Origin: Stictocephala bisonia
Lineage: Eukaryota; Arthropoda; Insecta; Hemiptera; Membracidae
Reading direction: 5' to 3'
NCBI GenBank assembly: GCA_035578905.1
Contig: JAQJVL010000113.1
Coordinates: forward strand, 975,001-1,039,000
Length of the DNA: 64,000 nucleotides
Positions 35,078-45,965 of this stretch are shown here, in pieces. The translations under genes were made by a program, and so were the position numbers. The notes below the pieces were generated by a model. The model was not told the DNA's origin. It worked only from the letters and a program-made list of their open reading frames with translations, and did no database searches. Each line of letters starts with the position of its first letter. The stretch's first letter is position 1.

Positions 35078-37020
35078 CAACCCACCCTCATACTATCAAA
35101 ACATTGTTGCACCCATCGAGGGTGGGTGTGAAGGCACCGGACTCAGGAGGACGACACAGAACAAAAAAACACAAGTTGAATGCAAATACATTGTTTATTA
35201 CAATGAAAATTAAAAAACATATAATTCAAAAGTATTTAAAAGATTAAGCTACAAATAAAAACAATTAAAACCTTTACGGACAAAACTTTCACAAAGTTGA
35301 CCGTTTGTGAAAAGTTACTTTAAATCGTTATCAATAATAGCCACAGTAATATATTTATAATAATGTGTTGGCCTCGAAGCAATAGAAATAAATAAAAAAC
35401 TACAAGATTATCAAATATTAATAGTAAAAAGTTTCAATAAAACGTAAATGAAAATAACTAGGCCTAATAACATTTTTATAAATACATTTATATAAGTCTC
35501 TAAAAATTATAACAATAGTAAATAAATCATAACAATGAACACATACAAGAATAATCAGATAACAGAATACATGAATTTCTAATTTCTAACTAGAAAACAA
35601 TAGCTACATATAACAAAAGGACAACGTTTTAAAACGGCAGCTGAACTTACGGGGCCTCGGGCAACAAAAGAAGTTTGGAAGGTTAGGCCAATTTGGAGAT
35701 GTTAAAAAAATGAAAAAAAAAAGAATTAAATTAATAACTACGCCGAAATCCAGCAAGCTAAACTGGGAAACTCATAATGGTAACAACAAAGTGAAGAATT
35801 ACCCGAGAACCCTGTTCTTTAAAAGAAAATTACCAGAACACCAAGAGAAATAATAATAATAATAAATAAAAATAAAATCTAAAAATATATCTCGATTTAA
35901 AATAGAAAACTTCACTGTTATTAAAAAAAAAGAAGTTTTTCCAAAAAGTAAAGTTTACTGAGGACGAATTTCAACACAAATATCCTCGCTGCTAAACAAG
36001 TCACTTTGAAGGCACCCTCTTCATAAAAAGTCTCAATATGGAGGTCAGGAGGGCCGGATAAATAAATTGGGTGTGGGTCACCTGCATGTCGAAATCTTCA
36101 TCCTGGAGGCTGATGGATGGACAACGCGGAAAGGGCGAAGAAGTGGCTGGCCCTATGGGACACATAGTAGAGGCTAGTCCCATCCCGTAGGTTCCGCACT
36201 GTGCCTCCAGAAAATGCAGTCAGTAGCCATGCAGGTGCTCATCCATGACTCTTCGACCCCGGAGCCAGGGCTAAAGACAATTTTTCGTCTGGCTCCACAA
36301 AAGCGAGAAAACAAAATAAATGCATCAGGGGACAAGATAAAAAGAAGAAAATTTGTTTTACTACATAAAAGCTGCCATGAGAATTAAAATGTAACATTTT
36401 AAAAAATAAATCAAAGTTTACATGAACTAAATAAATACTAAAATGAGTTTTTTTACCTAAAGTAACAAAAAGACTAAATATAACTGTTTAACAAATTAAA
36501 TTAAATAACAATAAAAATGAGCAATGTTAAACATTTTACATGACTCAGCATTACATAACTAAAATCCTGCCTTGTCCGGCAACAACATGAAACCTTTTGT
36601 TAGACCTATCAAGTGAAATAGTTATAAAAAGAGAAAATGAATACTGAATTTACTATAAAATAATTAAAATACAAAATTTAACTACATCTTAAAATCTATT
36701 TTAGCAGGACAAAATAATATAATAAATAGAAATGCATTATCACAATACGTCGTCAAATGGACCTAACCTTTTTGAATTACTGAAACAACACACATTAGAG
36801 AACAAATAAAGCTCAATAAACAATATTTTTAACCAAACCGTTACAAAAGCAAACAATTTTACGAACGTTTCTAGCCGCAAAACATTTCGTCGTCGGCTGC
36901 CAAACTAGAAACGTCAACGCCAAGGAACACATAAAATTAACACAAAGACACTAAAACTAAATGGAACACAGAGAGGAAAACTGAGCCGTCCAAGAGAGAC
37001 GATCGTACATTCAAAATAAA
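35078..37020 (-). mobile_element. Long interspersed repeat I, copy 1 (LTR-like or LINE-like, unresolved)
   Basis: The left boundary is tgcaacccaccctc with a stem partner gagggtgggtgtgaa 40 bp inside. Homology by eye with 45238-45960: cagctgaac..ggcct.ggg (35639), aattaaattaataact (35723), actgggaaactcataatgg (35763), gagaaccctgtt (35804). On the minus strand, aataaac precedes the gaggacgaca region near the boundary as a polyadenylation signal would, so the element probably reads leftward. A GC-richer part (about 35990-36310) carries a short minus-strand frame (36001-36183) without recognised homology. The right boundary is approximate. Confidence 0.55.
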
Positions 37021-37021
37021 T

Positions 37022-37560
37022 TCCCTAAATTAAATTGTCAACAATAAAAGTTATGGCAACATTATAATTAGACACTTTAGAAACATACTCAGTGAGTGGA
37101 ATTGTCTGACTAAATTTGAATTTATAATCTATTCTATCAGCAGAAACACAAAGAGTAATGGGTTGAGAAGAAATTAGGTTACAAAACAGAACAATAATAA
37201 ACTTTGACTTGAGGTTAAAGAGAACTTGCCATCGATTGTAATAGGATTGTTTGTGAAATACAGTGAGGGATCCTTTGACATAATTCATATATGACAATTG
37301 TATTGCTGATTTTAACTGCAAAAAGTTAGCTATACGAGTATCAAGTTTACACTAAGCACGAGTATACTGATTGTATACTGATAACACTGTTACAAAATAT
37401 AATCATACAAACATTAATATTAATGATTAATTGAGAGTCTGCGTATAGAGACCTGTTTGTCCAAAGAATGGATTAAATCATTCATATTGTAAAAAGGACG
37501 GACCCACTGACTACACTAAACAAATTTCAAAATATGTATGGTATCGTGGTACAAAGTCGT
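37022..37560. other. AT-rich stretch, nothing recognised
   Basis: The minus-strand frame 37025-37321 (98 codons) has no domain I recognise and may belong to the flank of repeat I. Confidence 0.3.
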
Positions 37561-37589
37561 TTTCACCAGGCCAACTAACTCAGCTCCCA

Positions 37590-37746
37590 TTTACACGGAG
37601 AATAAGGAAACAGAGGTCGCATTAAATAATGCACTGATTGTGTGTCGAGTAGTTATTTCTCCAGTTTTCCGTGTGATGGCAGGGCCAGCACGTTGTCAGC
37701 CCCTGCTTTAGCCCCCAAATTCTCAAGGATTAACGTAGCAATTATT

Positions 37747-37750
<4 letters not shown>
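37590..37750 (-). repeat. Dispersed repeat D, copy 3
   Basis: The minus strand reads gtagtaataattgctacgtt, aatccttgagaatttggggg, ggctgacaacgtgctggccc, tggagaaataactactcgac. It is bordered on the right by an (AT)n run. Confidence 0.7.

Positions 37751-37790
<40 letters not shown>
37751..37790. repeat. (AT)n microsatellite
   Basis: An uninterrupted alternating run of about 39 bp, at the edge of repeat D. Confidence 0.9.
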
Positions 37791-37793
<3 letters not shown>

Positions 37794-37929
37794 ATGCAGA
37801 TCAGTTGTAAACCTATAACTGTCACCTCTGCGCTCTGTATCCTTTGCTCTGTGCCAATACATACGACCATCATACAAACCCTTCATATACCTCTGTAAGT
37901 GTAGAGGCGAGTGGGTGGGTTAGGGTTAA

Positions 37930-38100
37930 TACTACTTAACTATAGAGAAGTCTGGAGTGTCCATGTTAGATGGTAGTCAAAGTTCAGATGTTGTGTAGGG
38001 AAAAGAACTGAGTGCAGACTTGTCAGTTAGCTGAAAATCAGACCAACACTACGTGGTTTGAATTCCACTTAAAGCTGTAGGTCTCATAGTTGCCAAATCA
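37930..38100 (+). mobile_element. SINE-B, 3'-truncated copy
   Basis: tagagaagtctggagtgtcc, gtcagttagctgaaaatcag, then tacgtggtttgaattccact. The shared SINE tail is missing after about 38100. Confidence 0.75.
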
Positions 38101-38101
38101 T

Positions 38102-38205
38102 ACAACTCAGATACCCATCTGAGTTGACCATAAAGTGGATTCAATGCAGATCTCTGTGCTCACATGAACCCAGTGTGACCTTGGTCACATTAACCATGGT
38201 TGTGA
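38102..38205. repeat. Cluster of three short perfect palindromes
   Basis: aactcagat-accc-atctgagtt (38104-38125), gtgacc-tt-ggtcac (38175-38188) and aaccatggtt (38192-38201), immediately after the SINE-B truncation point. Function unknown. Confidence 0.6.
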
Positions 38206-38562
38206 GACACCGTCAGTATTAGTGAATCAACTCAATTAAAGTGAGTCCATTCTATTTCATTAATGTTATTTGACAGCAAATTCTGGACTGAGATAATGTA
38301 AGAGCTATAGAGTGACTAAGTGATGAGAAGCCGTTGTCCATTGTCACAATCAATTTGTTAATTCTTACATAAAACCACGACGTGTGATTGAGTTCCAAAA
38401 GGTGTTTGTGGTATATTTTTGCCATAAAGCATAATTCAGAAAGTTGGTACTCTTAATAAATCCGTGTAAATGTTAATTTAAATTCAAGTGAAAGTATTTT
38501 CCTCACAAAAGGTCATTAGCGACAATGTACAAACTGCAAGTTCCAGGTAACTAAACTTATCA

Positions 38563-38745
38563 CTGTACGTGTATATCACTGTACAATATCACTGTACGTG
38601 TATGGGTGGGTGGGTGGGTCAATACCACTGTACGTGTATGGGTGGGCGGGTGGGTCAATACCACTGTACATGTATGGGTGGACGGGTAGGTTAATGCCAT
38701 TGTACGTGTAAGGGCGGGCGGGTGGGTCAATACTACTGTACGTAA
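38563..38745 (-). repeat. Dispersed 36-bp minisatellite M, locus 3
   Basis: About 4-5 units in reverse orientation (gtatgggtgggcgggtgggt + caataccactgtac), with a partial duplicated leader (cactgtacgtgtat) on the left and a C-run (about 38748-38757) on the right. Confidence 0.9.
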
Positions 38746-38759
38746 ACCCCCCCCCCACA

Positions 38760-39140
38760 GTTTTGAAAATTTGACGTAATATATTGTTGTTACTGATATT
38801 GTTCCAATATTTTATTCAAGTGTTTTGATATGAGTGGTAAATGGTTGACAGTTGGCTTTAACAATTTTAAACAGCCCCCATTTTAAAAAGGATTGATGTT
38901 GATGTTTTGTAGCCTGTTAAAGATCCTCTTCCTGTCACACTAAATCGTCGATAAAATGGAAATAAATGGTTGTGTCACTGTAAAAAGGATTAAAGAAGCC
39001 TTACGATTGGCTTGGGATAAAATAAAATGTTTGACTTACACTTTGTAAAGTTATCGACTTACGGCTCCTTTAAAAATCAAACAGCTCGATAAATTAAACA
39101 ATTTAATGTGTTTTTATTAAAATTAACTATTTAAATAATA
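38760..39140. other. AT-rich stretch, nothing recognised
   Basis: No gene or repeat recognised. Confidence 0.3.
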
Positions 39141-39144
39141 TTTC

Positions 39145-39265
39145 ACAAGGAGACATCCTTGCAAGCTTTGCGTGCCAACTCTATCACACGCGGCATTTGT
39201 GACACCTCGGCCTCGGCATGTAACTTTTGACTACAAATATTAATGGTTAAACTGTATAAAAAATC
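39145..39265. repeat. Dispersed repeat K, copy 1
   Basis: gacatccttgcaagctttgc, gtgccaactc, acacctcggcctcggcatgt, aactgtataaa match about 43785-43905. This copy has lost part of the GC-rich palindromic core. Confidence 0.65.
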
Positions 39266-39639
39266 ATAATATGTAAGATAATTTGTAGTAGCTTTTTCAT
39301 TGCACTTGATTAGAGATTTTTATTCACAGTCCAACCATAGACACTCATTGTTATTAATTAGCCTATTTCAAAAGTGTTTTGACTTAACAGCTTATGATGA
39401 ATTAAATAACTTAACTTTATTCAAAAACTGTTTATTTAGCCCCTGAATTTTTATCACACAATAATTATGAGAAAGAACTAAACATAATTAAACACATCGC
39501 ACAGTCAAACGTATATGAATCCAATGTGGTTGACAGGCTCATAACAAAACAAAGAAATATACACACACAAAAATAATTTAGAGCTACGTAACAAAAAATA
39601 TGTATGTATAGAATAGTCACACACTGTTGTATATACTTT

Positions 39640-40100
39640 ATCTAAAGAATTGAAAAAACACGGAATTGAACTAGCTTTAAAAACAAATAATAAGACCCTC
39701 AATCAATAAAATACCACCAAAAAAGATTTTGAAAAAGGTGACAAATCAGGTGTATATAAAATGAAATGTGCTAGTTGTCCAAGCATTTATATTAGAAAAA
39801 TAGAGCGTTCATTCAAAGCCAGACATAAAGAACACCATCCTAACAGACAAACCAAAATCAACATTCGCCCAGCATCTGGTTGACAAAATCCATGATATTA
39901 GTGATCTAAATACTGGCCTTCAAGATCTACACACATGCAAAAAAGGAAATAAACTAGATACTCTTGAAGAATACGAGATATAAAAAGCACATACTCAAAA
40001 ATACCACAATGAAAATATTTTAAATGATAAATTACAGTTTAAATCCCAATTTATTTTTAGTAGTATTTTAAGTCAAAAAACAACACCAAGGAAACAAAGG
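39640..40100 (+). mobile_element. Penelope-like element relic: GIY-YIG endonuclease region
   Basis: Translation gives LSKELKKHGIELALKTNNKT, then after a stop KKDFEKGDKSGVYKMKCASC, PSIYIRKIERSFKARHKEHH and, after a frameshift near 39860, STFAQHLVDKIHDISDLNTG and LDTLEEYEI. This order (an I.ia.KtNN block, S-G-hydrophobic-Y-K-x-x-C, F-Y-I-G-like, R-S-F-x-x-R-x-x-E-H, S-x-x-A-x-H-L, L-x-x-x-E-x-x-E-I) is the C-terminal GIY-YIG domain of Penelope-like elements. Here the usual YIG reads YIR, so the nuclease motif is damaged. The RT domain upstream is not found. A hammerhead-like fold follows about 115 bp downstream, as expected for this class. Stops and frameshift make it a pseudogene. Confidence 0.85.
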
Positions 40101-40214
40101 CCAGCTGATAACACCCCTACACCTGAAATAACTTAATTGTTATGACAGACACATCTTTCTATATATTTTTAAAATGTCAATTTATACTGTTTTTTTATAA
40201 AGTTCATTGAAGCC

Positions 40215-40278
40215 TTTGTGGCATTGTATCTGAAGATAGCATAATTATGCTGAAACGATCGTTATACACATCACAAAA
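40215..40278 (+). ncRNA. Hammerhead-ribozyme-like motif of the Penelope-like element
   Basis: Core CTGAAGA (40230-40236) and GAAA (40252-40255). Stem II agcat/atgct (40238-40242 with 40247-40251) closes an aatt loop. Stem III is the very short acg/cgt with a 2-nt cap, and the cleavage-site triplet would be GTT (40261-40263). Stem I is gtat/atac (40226-40229 with 40264-40267), an internal loop, and outer tttgtg/cacaaa (40215-40220 with 40272-40277). Minimal hammerheads with tiny stem III are documented in Penelope-like elements. One extra base (T at 40237) lies between the core and stem II, which may weaken or abolish activity. Confidence 0.6.
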
Positions 40279-40343
40279 AATTTGAATTGTTGACAGAGCT
40301 AATTTTATTTTATATTAACTTTATTACCATTGATGGTTTAAAG

Positions 40344-40532
40344 ACCGGTGAGACGTCTTTTAGAATAAAACCACGCTTCAAAATCTTACTTGAAGAACAA
40401 ATGAATAACTTTCAAAAGTCTCATGAAGATTGGATTAATGGTTTAATAACGTATACAGGACGCACAGACAGACATGCACTCCTCAAATCAAACTTAGCCT
40501 CTCTAGCATTAAGAAAGATGTACAACATTTGA
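40344..40532 (+). other. Unidentified open segment, possible terminal exon
   Basis: Sixty-two codons open from after an ag (40342-40343) to a TGA at 40530-40532, with a mixed, charged composition (TGETSFRIKPRFKILLEEQM ... HEDWINGLITYTGRTDRHAL ... LASLALRKMYNI) unlike the AT-driven frames elsewhere. It lies just downstream of the hammerhead-like motif. I recognise no domain. It could be a host terminal exon, a processed fragment, part of an adjacent Penelope-like copy, or chance. No polyadenylation signal is obvious nearby. Confidence 0.2.
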
Positions 40533-40604
40533 TTATATTATTACTTATAAATAGATATCCCATCTAATAGCGATATTTATACCAGTAATTTGGTTAGTTA
40601 GTGA

Positions 40605-40745
40605 GGCCCGCAACCACAGCTGGTTTAAAACTGCATTACGTTTACATGGGACTACACTAGCGCTCCATAGTAGACTACACTAGCGCTCCACTGTGGAACA
40701 CAAAAACAGCCAATAATTTTAGACAAAAAGGTTAACATTGGATTA
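40605..40745 (+). repeat. Dispersed repeat J, copy 2
   Basis: gaggcccgcaaccacagctg, actgcattacgtttacatgg, a tandem duplication of ctacactagcgctcca, then cacaaaaacagccaataatt match copy 1 at 14418. Confidence 0.65.
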
Positions 40746-40765
40746 GAAATCTATTTATAAGTTAA

Positions 40766-41365
40766 CTAGCTGTACCCACCCGCTTCGCCGGTCATAATAT
40801 TGAGTTTGATTTAGAACCTAATAGCTGAAAGAATTCGAGCATTTTTGCTTCTTCTACCAATATTAGATTTTTTTAGGAGGCATGTCATAAAAAGTAAACT
40901 GCAAAACAAATAATTATTTATTTTTTATTTTCACGTTTCACCACATGTTTTAATTACCGAGGAAAAAAGGTTAACACCAAATACAGATCACCTGATCAAG
41001 TAAAAGTAGTGTGTGCTACACTCTCAAGGTGAACTGTAGAACTACAATAAATCAAAACATATACAGTACTGTTGTTGTGAGAACTTCAATCTGCTTATGG
41101 CATGTGAAACTACATTAAACCACATAGTCATATGTTTTTTGTAAACAATTCAGATTCTCCATTTGAATAACATGGGATCTTTAGGAGCCCGTGGGGCGGG
41201 ACCCTGTGAACGGATCTGCATCAAACTTCACAGAAACCATCTCGGGAGTATACAGGACAACATCCTAAAGTTTCATGGCGATCAGTTGGATGGTTTGGCA
41301 GCGCATAAACTTCAAACATATATATATATATACAAACATCCTTTTTTATAAATATAGATAAAATA
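40766..41365 (+). mobile_element. RTE-type LINE/SINE 3' region
   Basis: It begins aactagctgtacccacccgc + ttcgccgg, a terminus-like motif widespread in insect RTE-associated repeats. It ends gttggatggtttggcagcgc, catatatatatatacaaaca and tataaatatagat, the usual RTE-type 3' pattern. The frame at 41163-41351 lies in the 3' region and is not a gene. The class is inferred from resemblance. Confidence 0.55.
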
Positions 41366-42555
41366 TAAAATAAATTGTATAACCTCTCAATATTATAATC
41401 ATTCTTATTTACACTTCAACAGCTGTTAAAAATTCACAAAACATTATTGTGTACATTTCAACATCTGTTTTGACTTATTTAAATATATCTCCATGTTATT
41501 CTAATGCCCGAATCATGTTCTTTGAGGGCTCCCTGTGCCTTTCAGGTTAAAAATATTAAACAGTACATACCTGATTGTAGAGCTACGAATGGAGGCATTT
41601 TTGTACACCTTAAACGTTAAAATTCGTCAATAAATAACGAAGGAGTTGTATAAGGAAAAACTGGCTTCGCGTATTATAAGGTTGTTTTGCAAGTATTTTA
41701 TTGATAATAATTGTTGGACTTGCTTACCTTTTAAGACTTAGTTATCTGCCTAAGGCCACTTCCAGGATTATTTTTCGATTCCAATAAATATTCCACTCTA
41801 TTCATCTCAGTAAAATTTTACTTATAAAAGGGAAAGAGGTTATCATTCCATTCATAAAATATTAAAGATAATTTCAACGTAGCCTTATCCATTTGCTTTG
41901 GCAATAAAATATGTACAAATGCAAAACGTAAATCTGTAACAGGTGAATTCAAGATAAAGTGAATAAATAAATACACCTCCAAGCTGGGGATACCACTGGG
42001 TACGAGTACTCGTCTTATTACTTTTTTATAATACAATCACAATTCTTACACAATCAGAATCTAAATTCATAATAAGTATTATGTACATTTGTTTATTTTT
42101 TATTAATATCTATACTTTTCATAATATTAATATCATATGTGATAGGTTGCGTACACATTGTATGTTTGAAATATTTATTTATATATTAAAAAGCATATAA
42201 AATATATTTATTTTTCTATTAATATGTTTTTCTATATCTATTATTCTACAACGATACTCCTACTACAACGATTTATAAACAAATTCTTTGAATTCGAAAA
42301 AGGGATTCAATAGAAATCCGAAGCTGTGGTTTTCTTTGTCGTTGAACGTTAGCTATTTTATATGAGCTGGTTTGTATTTATTTTATATTTGTTTAGTGGA
42401 TTTAACTAAGTTTGGAATGAAGAACACAGAATTTTTCATAAGTAGTTCGTGTTTTATATGGCTAACATAAAACAACTATGTCGACACTAGTGGTGCAATG
42501 CAATAACCCAGCTACTTGGGGACAAAATTTGAGGAGATTGTAAGCAAAAGATTTT
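41366..42555. other. AT-rich stretch, nothing recognised
   Basis: No gene or repeat recognised. Confidence 0.3.
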
Positions 42556-42558
42556 AAG

Positions 42559-42845
42559 GTCGGTCTCCTAATACTGACACGGCGTCAGTATGGTTGCCAT
42601 CAACGTGGATACAATTAGAGAAGTCTGGGGTGTCAATGTTAAATGGTAGTCAAGGTTCCGGTATTGTATACGGAAGAGAACTGAGTGTCAGGCTTGTCAG
42701 TTAGCTGAAAATCAGACCAACTCTTCGTGGTTTTGATTCCATGTAATTAATAAATAGCTCTCTCTGAGAACCATAGTTAATAACAGTTCGCCCCTCATAT
42801 TCGCCCGTATCTAGAAGATCAGCGACTTAATAATGAGCTGATTTC
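42559..42845 (+). mobile_element. SINE-B copy
   Basis: cggtctcctaatactgacac, tagagaagtctggggtgtca, ggcttgtcagttagctgaaa, B-box-like gtggttttgattccat, then a shortened shared tail (taataaatagctctctctga, cccctcatattcgcccgtat). Confidence 0.8.
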
Positions 42846-42849
42846 TTTG

Positions 42850-43780
42850 TGAACAATAAATTGTGAATTAGTTAAATTATTTTCATGGTTTTAACTGTAG
42901 GGGTAGAATGAGAAACACAATTTTTCATAAGAAGTTCGTTTTTATAAGCCTAACATAAAAAACTACTGTATATAAAACTGTATAAAAATAGAGTTGATTA
43001 TTATAAACTGTGAATTTGATAAATTGTGTTAGTGCTTTTAACTGTATGTATGGAATGAAGAACAGAATTTTCATAAATAGTTCTTGTTTTTATGGCACCC
43101 ACATTTAAGTCTGACGAAGGGAGCTTTTTTTATCATATTTAATGTACTAAATAAAAGAAATTAAAATTATTAAAGCATTATTAAATACGTCTATGATTAA
43201 ACAACACATCTCTTATCACATAAAAGTTAAAAACATTACACATAACAGTTCTAGCAAGTAGAAATTAAATTCATAAACACGACCATCTCACATATGTCAG
43301 AATGTGTGATATTTATTTTGAGGAGAAGCTTCAACATAAAACGCCAAATGTTTGCAGTAAACAGATTGAATTTTATTTATTTGGCGACTTTTAACTAAAT
43401 TATTATTAAATCTTAACAATACTTCATAAACATTTCACTCCAAATACATTACTAAAGTATTCGTTATGTTTGCTGGTGAAATTCAATAATTAAATTATTC
43501 ATGCTCATTTTAATGAAGGATCTGTTACTACTATATCTGTCACAACCAGTCCGTTAATTGTGCTGTCAAGCACCACTTGAAAGCTCTATTTATTATATTT
43601 TATTAATTTATTACGTTTTGTAGTTTGTCATTAGCTGAAGACTAAGTGTTGGAAAACTTCATTACAATCTGAACAATTCATTATCACCCTTAATGATGCA
43701 ACTCTTAGTGACATTTCTAACGTCGTTCAAAATTTGGTTTGCAAGAAAGTTATTAAGAATGTAATAAATTTTATACTGTA
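42850..43780. other. AT-rich stretch; partial internal duplication
   Basis: Short phrases recur at about 42420, 42905 and 43050 (ggaatga..aacacagaattt, ttcataa.tagttcg.gttttat), indicating three old copies of a segment of 100 bp or less. No gene recognised. Confidence 0.4.
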
Positions 43781-43781
43781 C

Positions 43782-44350
43782 AGGGGACATGCCTGCAAGC
43801 TTCGCGTGCCAACCCCACCGCTCGCTGCGCTCGATACACCTCGGCCTTCGGCCTCGGCATGTGACTTTTTAGTACAAAAAAAATATTAGATTAACTGTAT
43901 AACGTAAAATAACAATATTAATTGTAGTTAAAGTATCTCACTGACACTAGTTGCGTTGCTAGGCCACCTCTTTAGCCAATTTAAACGTGTTTATTTCATT
44001 TTTTTGTTTAACAGCTGAAGATTAAACTCATAGTATAATCAAAGTATATACTGTGGTATTAAATTAAAAGTGCATCAATTTTATAATGTCAAACATTCAA
44101 AATAGACATGTTTATTTATTTACAAAACAGCTGTTATTAGTTTACTAAAATCAACCCAATATTTTAGGCAATCTTTTACAGGTGGTTTCTACCCCTTAGG
44201 AGTGCTTTATCAAGATGAAAATACTTTAGTTGTCCTATTTAACACCTAAAAAACACTGTACAAAATTTCAGCTCTCTACCTACATGGAAATTTGGAGAAT
44301 TAGTGATGAGTGAGTGAGTCAGTCAGTGAGGGCTTTGCCTTTTTTCGTAA
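43782..44350 (+). mobile_element. Dispersed repeat K, copy 2, with LINE/SINE-like 3' part
   Basis: The GC-rich start ggggacatgcctgcaagctt, ctcgctgcgctcgatacacc, tcggccttcggcctcggc holds nested short palindromes. The distal part (caaaatttcagctctctacc, gatgagtgagtgagtcagtc) is typical in wording of insect LINE/SINE 3' regions. The first about 120 bp match 39145-39265. Confidence 0.6.
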
Positions 44351-44354
44351 CGTA

Positions 44355-45190
44355 ACCAATAATTTACATTTTCCGCTTTTTCTATTACATTATGTCTACA
44401 TGGTTACTTCTACGTCATATATAACTGTCTAACAGTTCGGATCTCTTGCCTGCAGGAGGCCGCCAGGCAAATGAAAACAGATGTTGCTTCTTTGAAGTGA
44501 AATATTATCTAATTAATTATTATTATTATATTTTTAATTCTTTTACAACGAACTTAAAACAGTTATGTGTACAATTTTTAAATAAAAAACCATTTAACTT
44601 ATTAAAATTTAACTTATTTTATCCTGATACGTAATAACTTATAGAACAATAACATAAAGTTAATTTCAGTTAGAGATAGCATTTTAATTATTTTTATTCA
44701 TAATTTCATATAAGGCCTATTTTCTGACATAACAGTTATATTTAGTAGTGAAATAAGATATTATAACTGCTAGTTATTATGATTAAAATAACTTTGTTAG
44801 TCAATATTGTACATACGTTATTGTAATAGTTAACATTAGAACATGAAATATGTTGTACTTAACCTATGTATAAATTATTTCACACGTTATCCTTTATTTA
44901 AAGTTAGTTATTTACATAGGAGTGTTTTCAGATAGTTTTCTACAACGTAAATCCTTAACAGAAGTGCCAATACAGCTGGCGGCGTGGTAAAGGGCCTGAA
45001 ATTGCCACCCGATTGTTCTCCTGTGGTGGTATGGAGGTCCAGCGAGCCGGCAATGACCATCGCATTTTAGTATCTATTTAGTGATGTACACCTGAGAATG
45101 CCAGTATGTGATTGAATAAAAATAAACTGATATTTCACGCCATTCACGCCGGAGTTTATGTGAAAATACAATGCTCATCTGCCCTTCATG
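44355..45190. other. AT-rich stretch with a GC-rich patch
   Basis: The patch at about 44978-45065 (gctggcggcgtggtaaaggg, ccagcgagccggcaatgacc) is compositionally distinct but has no identified copy. The small hairpin tgcctgcagg/aggccgccaggca is at about 44449. Confidence 0.3.
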
Positions 45191-45237
45191 TTTACGGTAT
45201 GGTGGAAAGAAACATAACTGGTGGTGGGTCCCATACT

Positions 45238-45960
45238 GCAACACACCCTCACAAAGTAAACTTGGCCTACCGAGGGTGGGTGTTTATATATTATTTTTTT
45301 AAATATATTTTGTTTATTAAAAAAAGAATTAAAAAACAAATTAAAATCACAAAAGTAAAACAGCATAACCAAAAGAATATACAATTTTTACTAAAAAAAA
45401 AAATAGGCTGTTGCCCGTTTGCAAAATAAGTAACAAATCATTTAAGCCTAACCAAACTATGTATAAACTATGTAAATATATAAAAATAACCAAATTAAAT
45501 AAAAAATAAGCATGAATAAATATAGAAATAATAAACATTTGAAACACCTACAGGACAGTAAAACAAGTAACAAAACTAAAAGGGACTAAATACTAAATAC
45601 TAAATAAAGAAATAACAAAAAAATAACAAACTACGAGTTAAATTGGAGGCAGCTGATACTACGTGGCCTAGGGTACTAAAATACGGAGGTTAGCCGTTTT
45701 GGAAAAATTAAAAAAGAATACAACAAAAGCTTAAGTTAATAACTCTACCAAATCCTACTGTCGAGACAGGGTGGCTCCTAATGGGAAAAACTTTAATGAG
45801 GAACAAAGCGCCCAAGAACTCTGTTACATGAAAACCCCTCAGATAAACATAATAATACAGGAAAATAGCAAAAATAAAGATTAAAATATTCCTTTCCATT
45901 TCACCCCTGCCTTCCCAACCAAAATTAAAAGTCCCAGATTTTGCAAAATCTACGAACACT
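45238..45960 (-). mobile_element. Long interspersed repeat I, copy 2
   Basis: tgcaacacaccctcacaaag with stem partner gagggtgggtgtttata, then an AT-rich part, then cagctgatactacgtggcct, ttaagttaataactctacca, ggctcctaatgggaaaaact, caagaactctgttaca, all in the same order as copy 1 (35078). The plus-strand frame at 45112-45429 starts in the flank and runs into the repeat, so it is not a gene. A poly(A) at 45966-45988 follows. Confidence 0.6.
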
Positions 45961-45965
45961 TACTC

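Noticed and set aside
37025..37321. 98-codon minus-strand frame
   Set aside because: No recognisable domain or repeat copy supporting conservation. AT-rich composition is consistent with chance.
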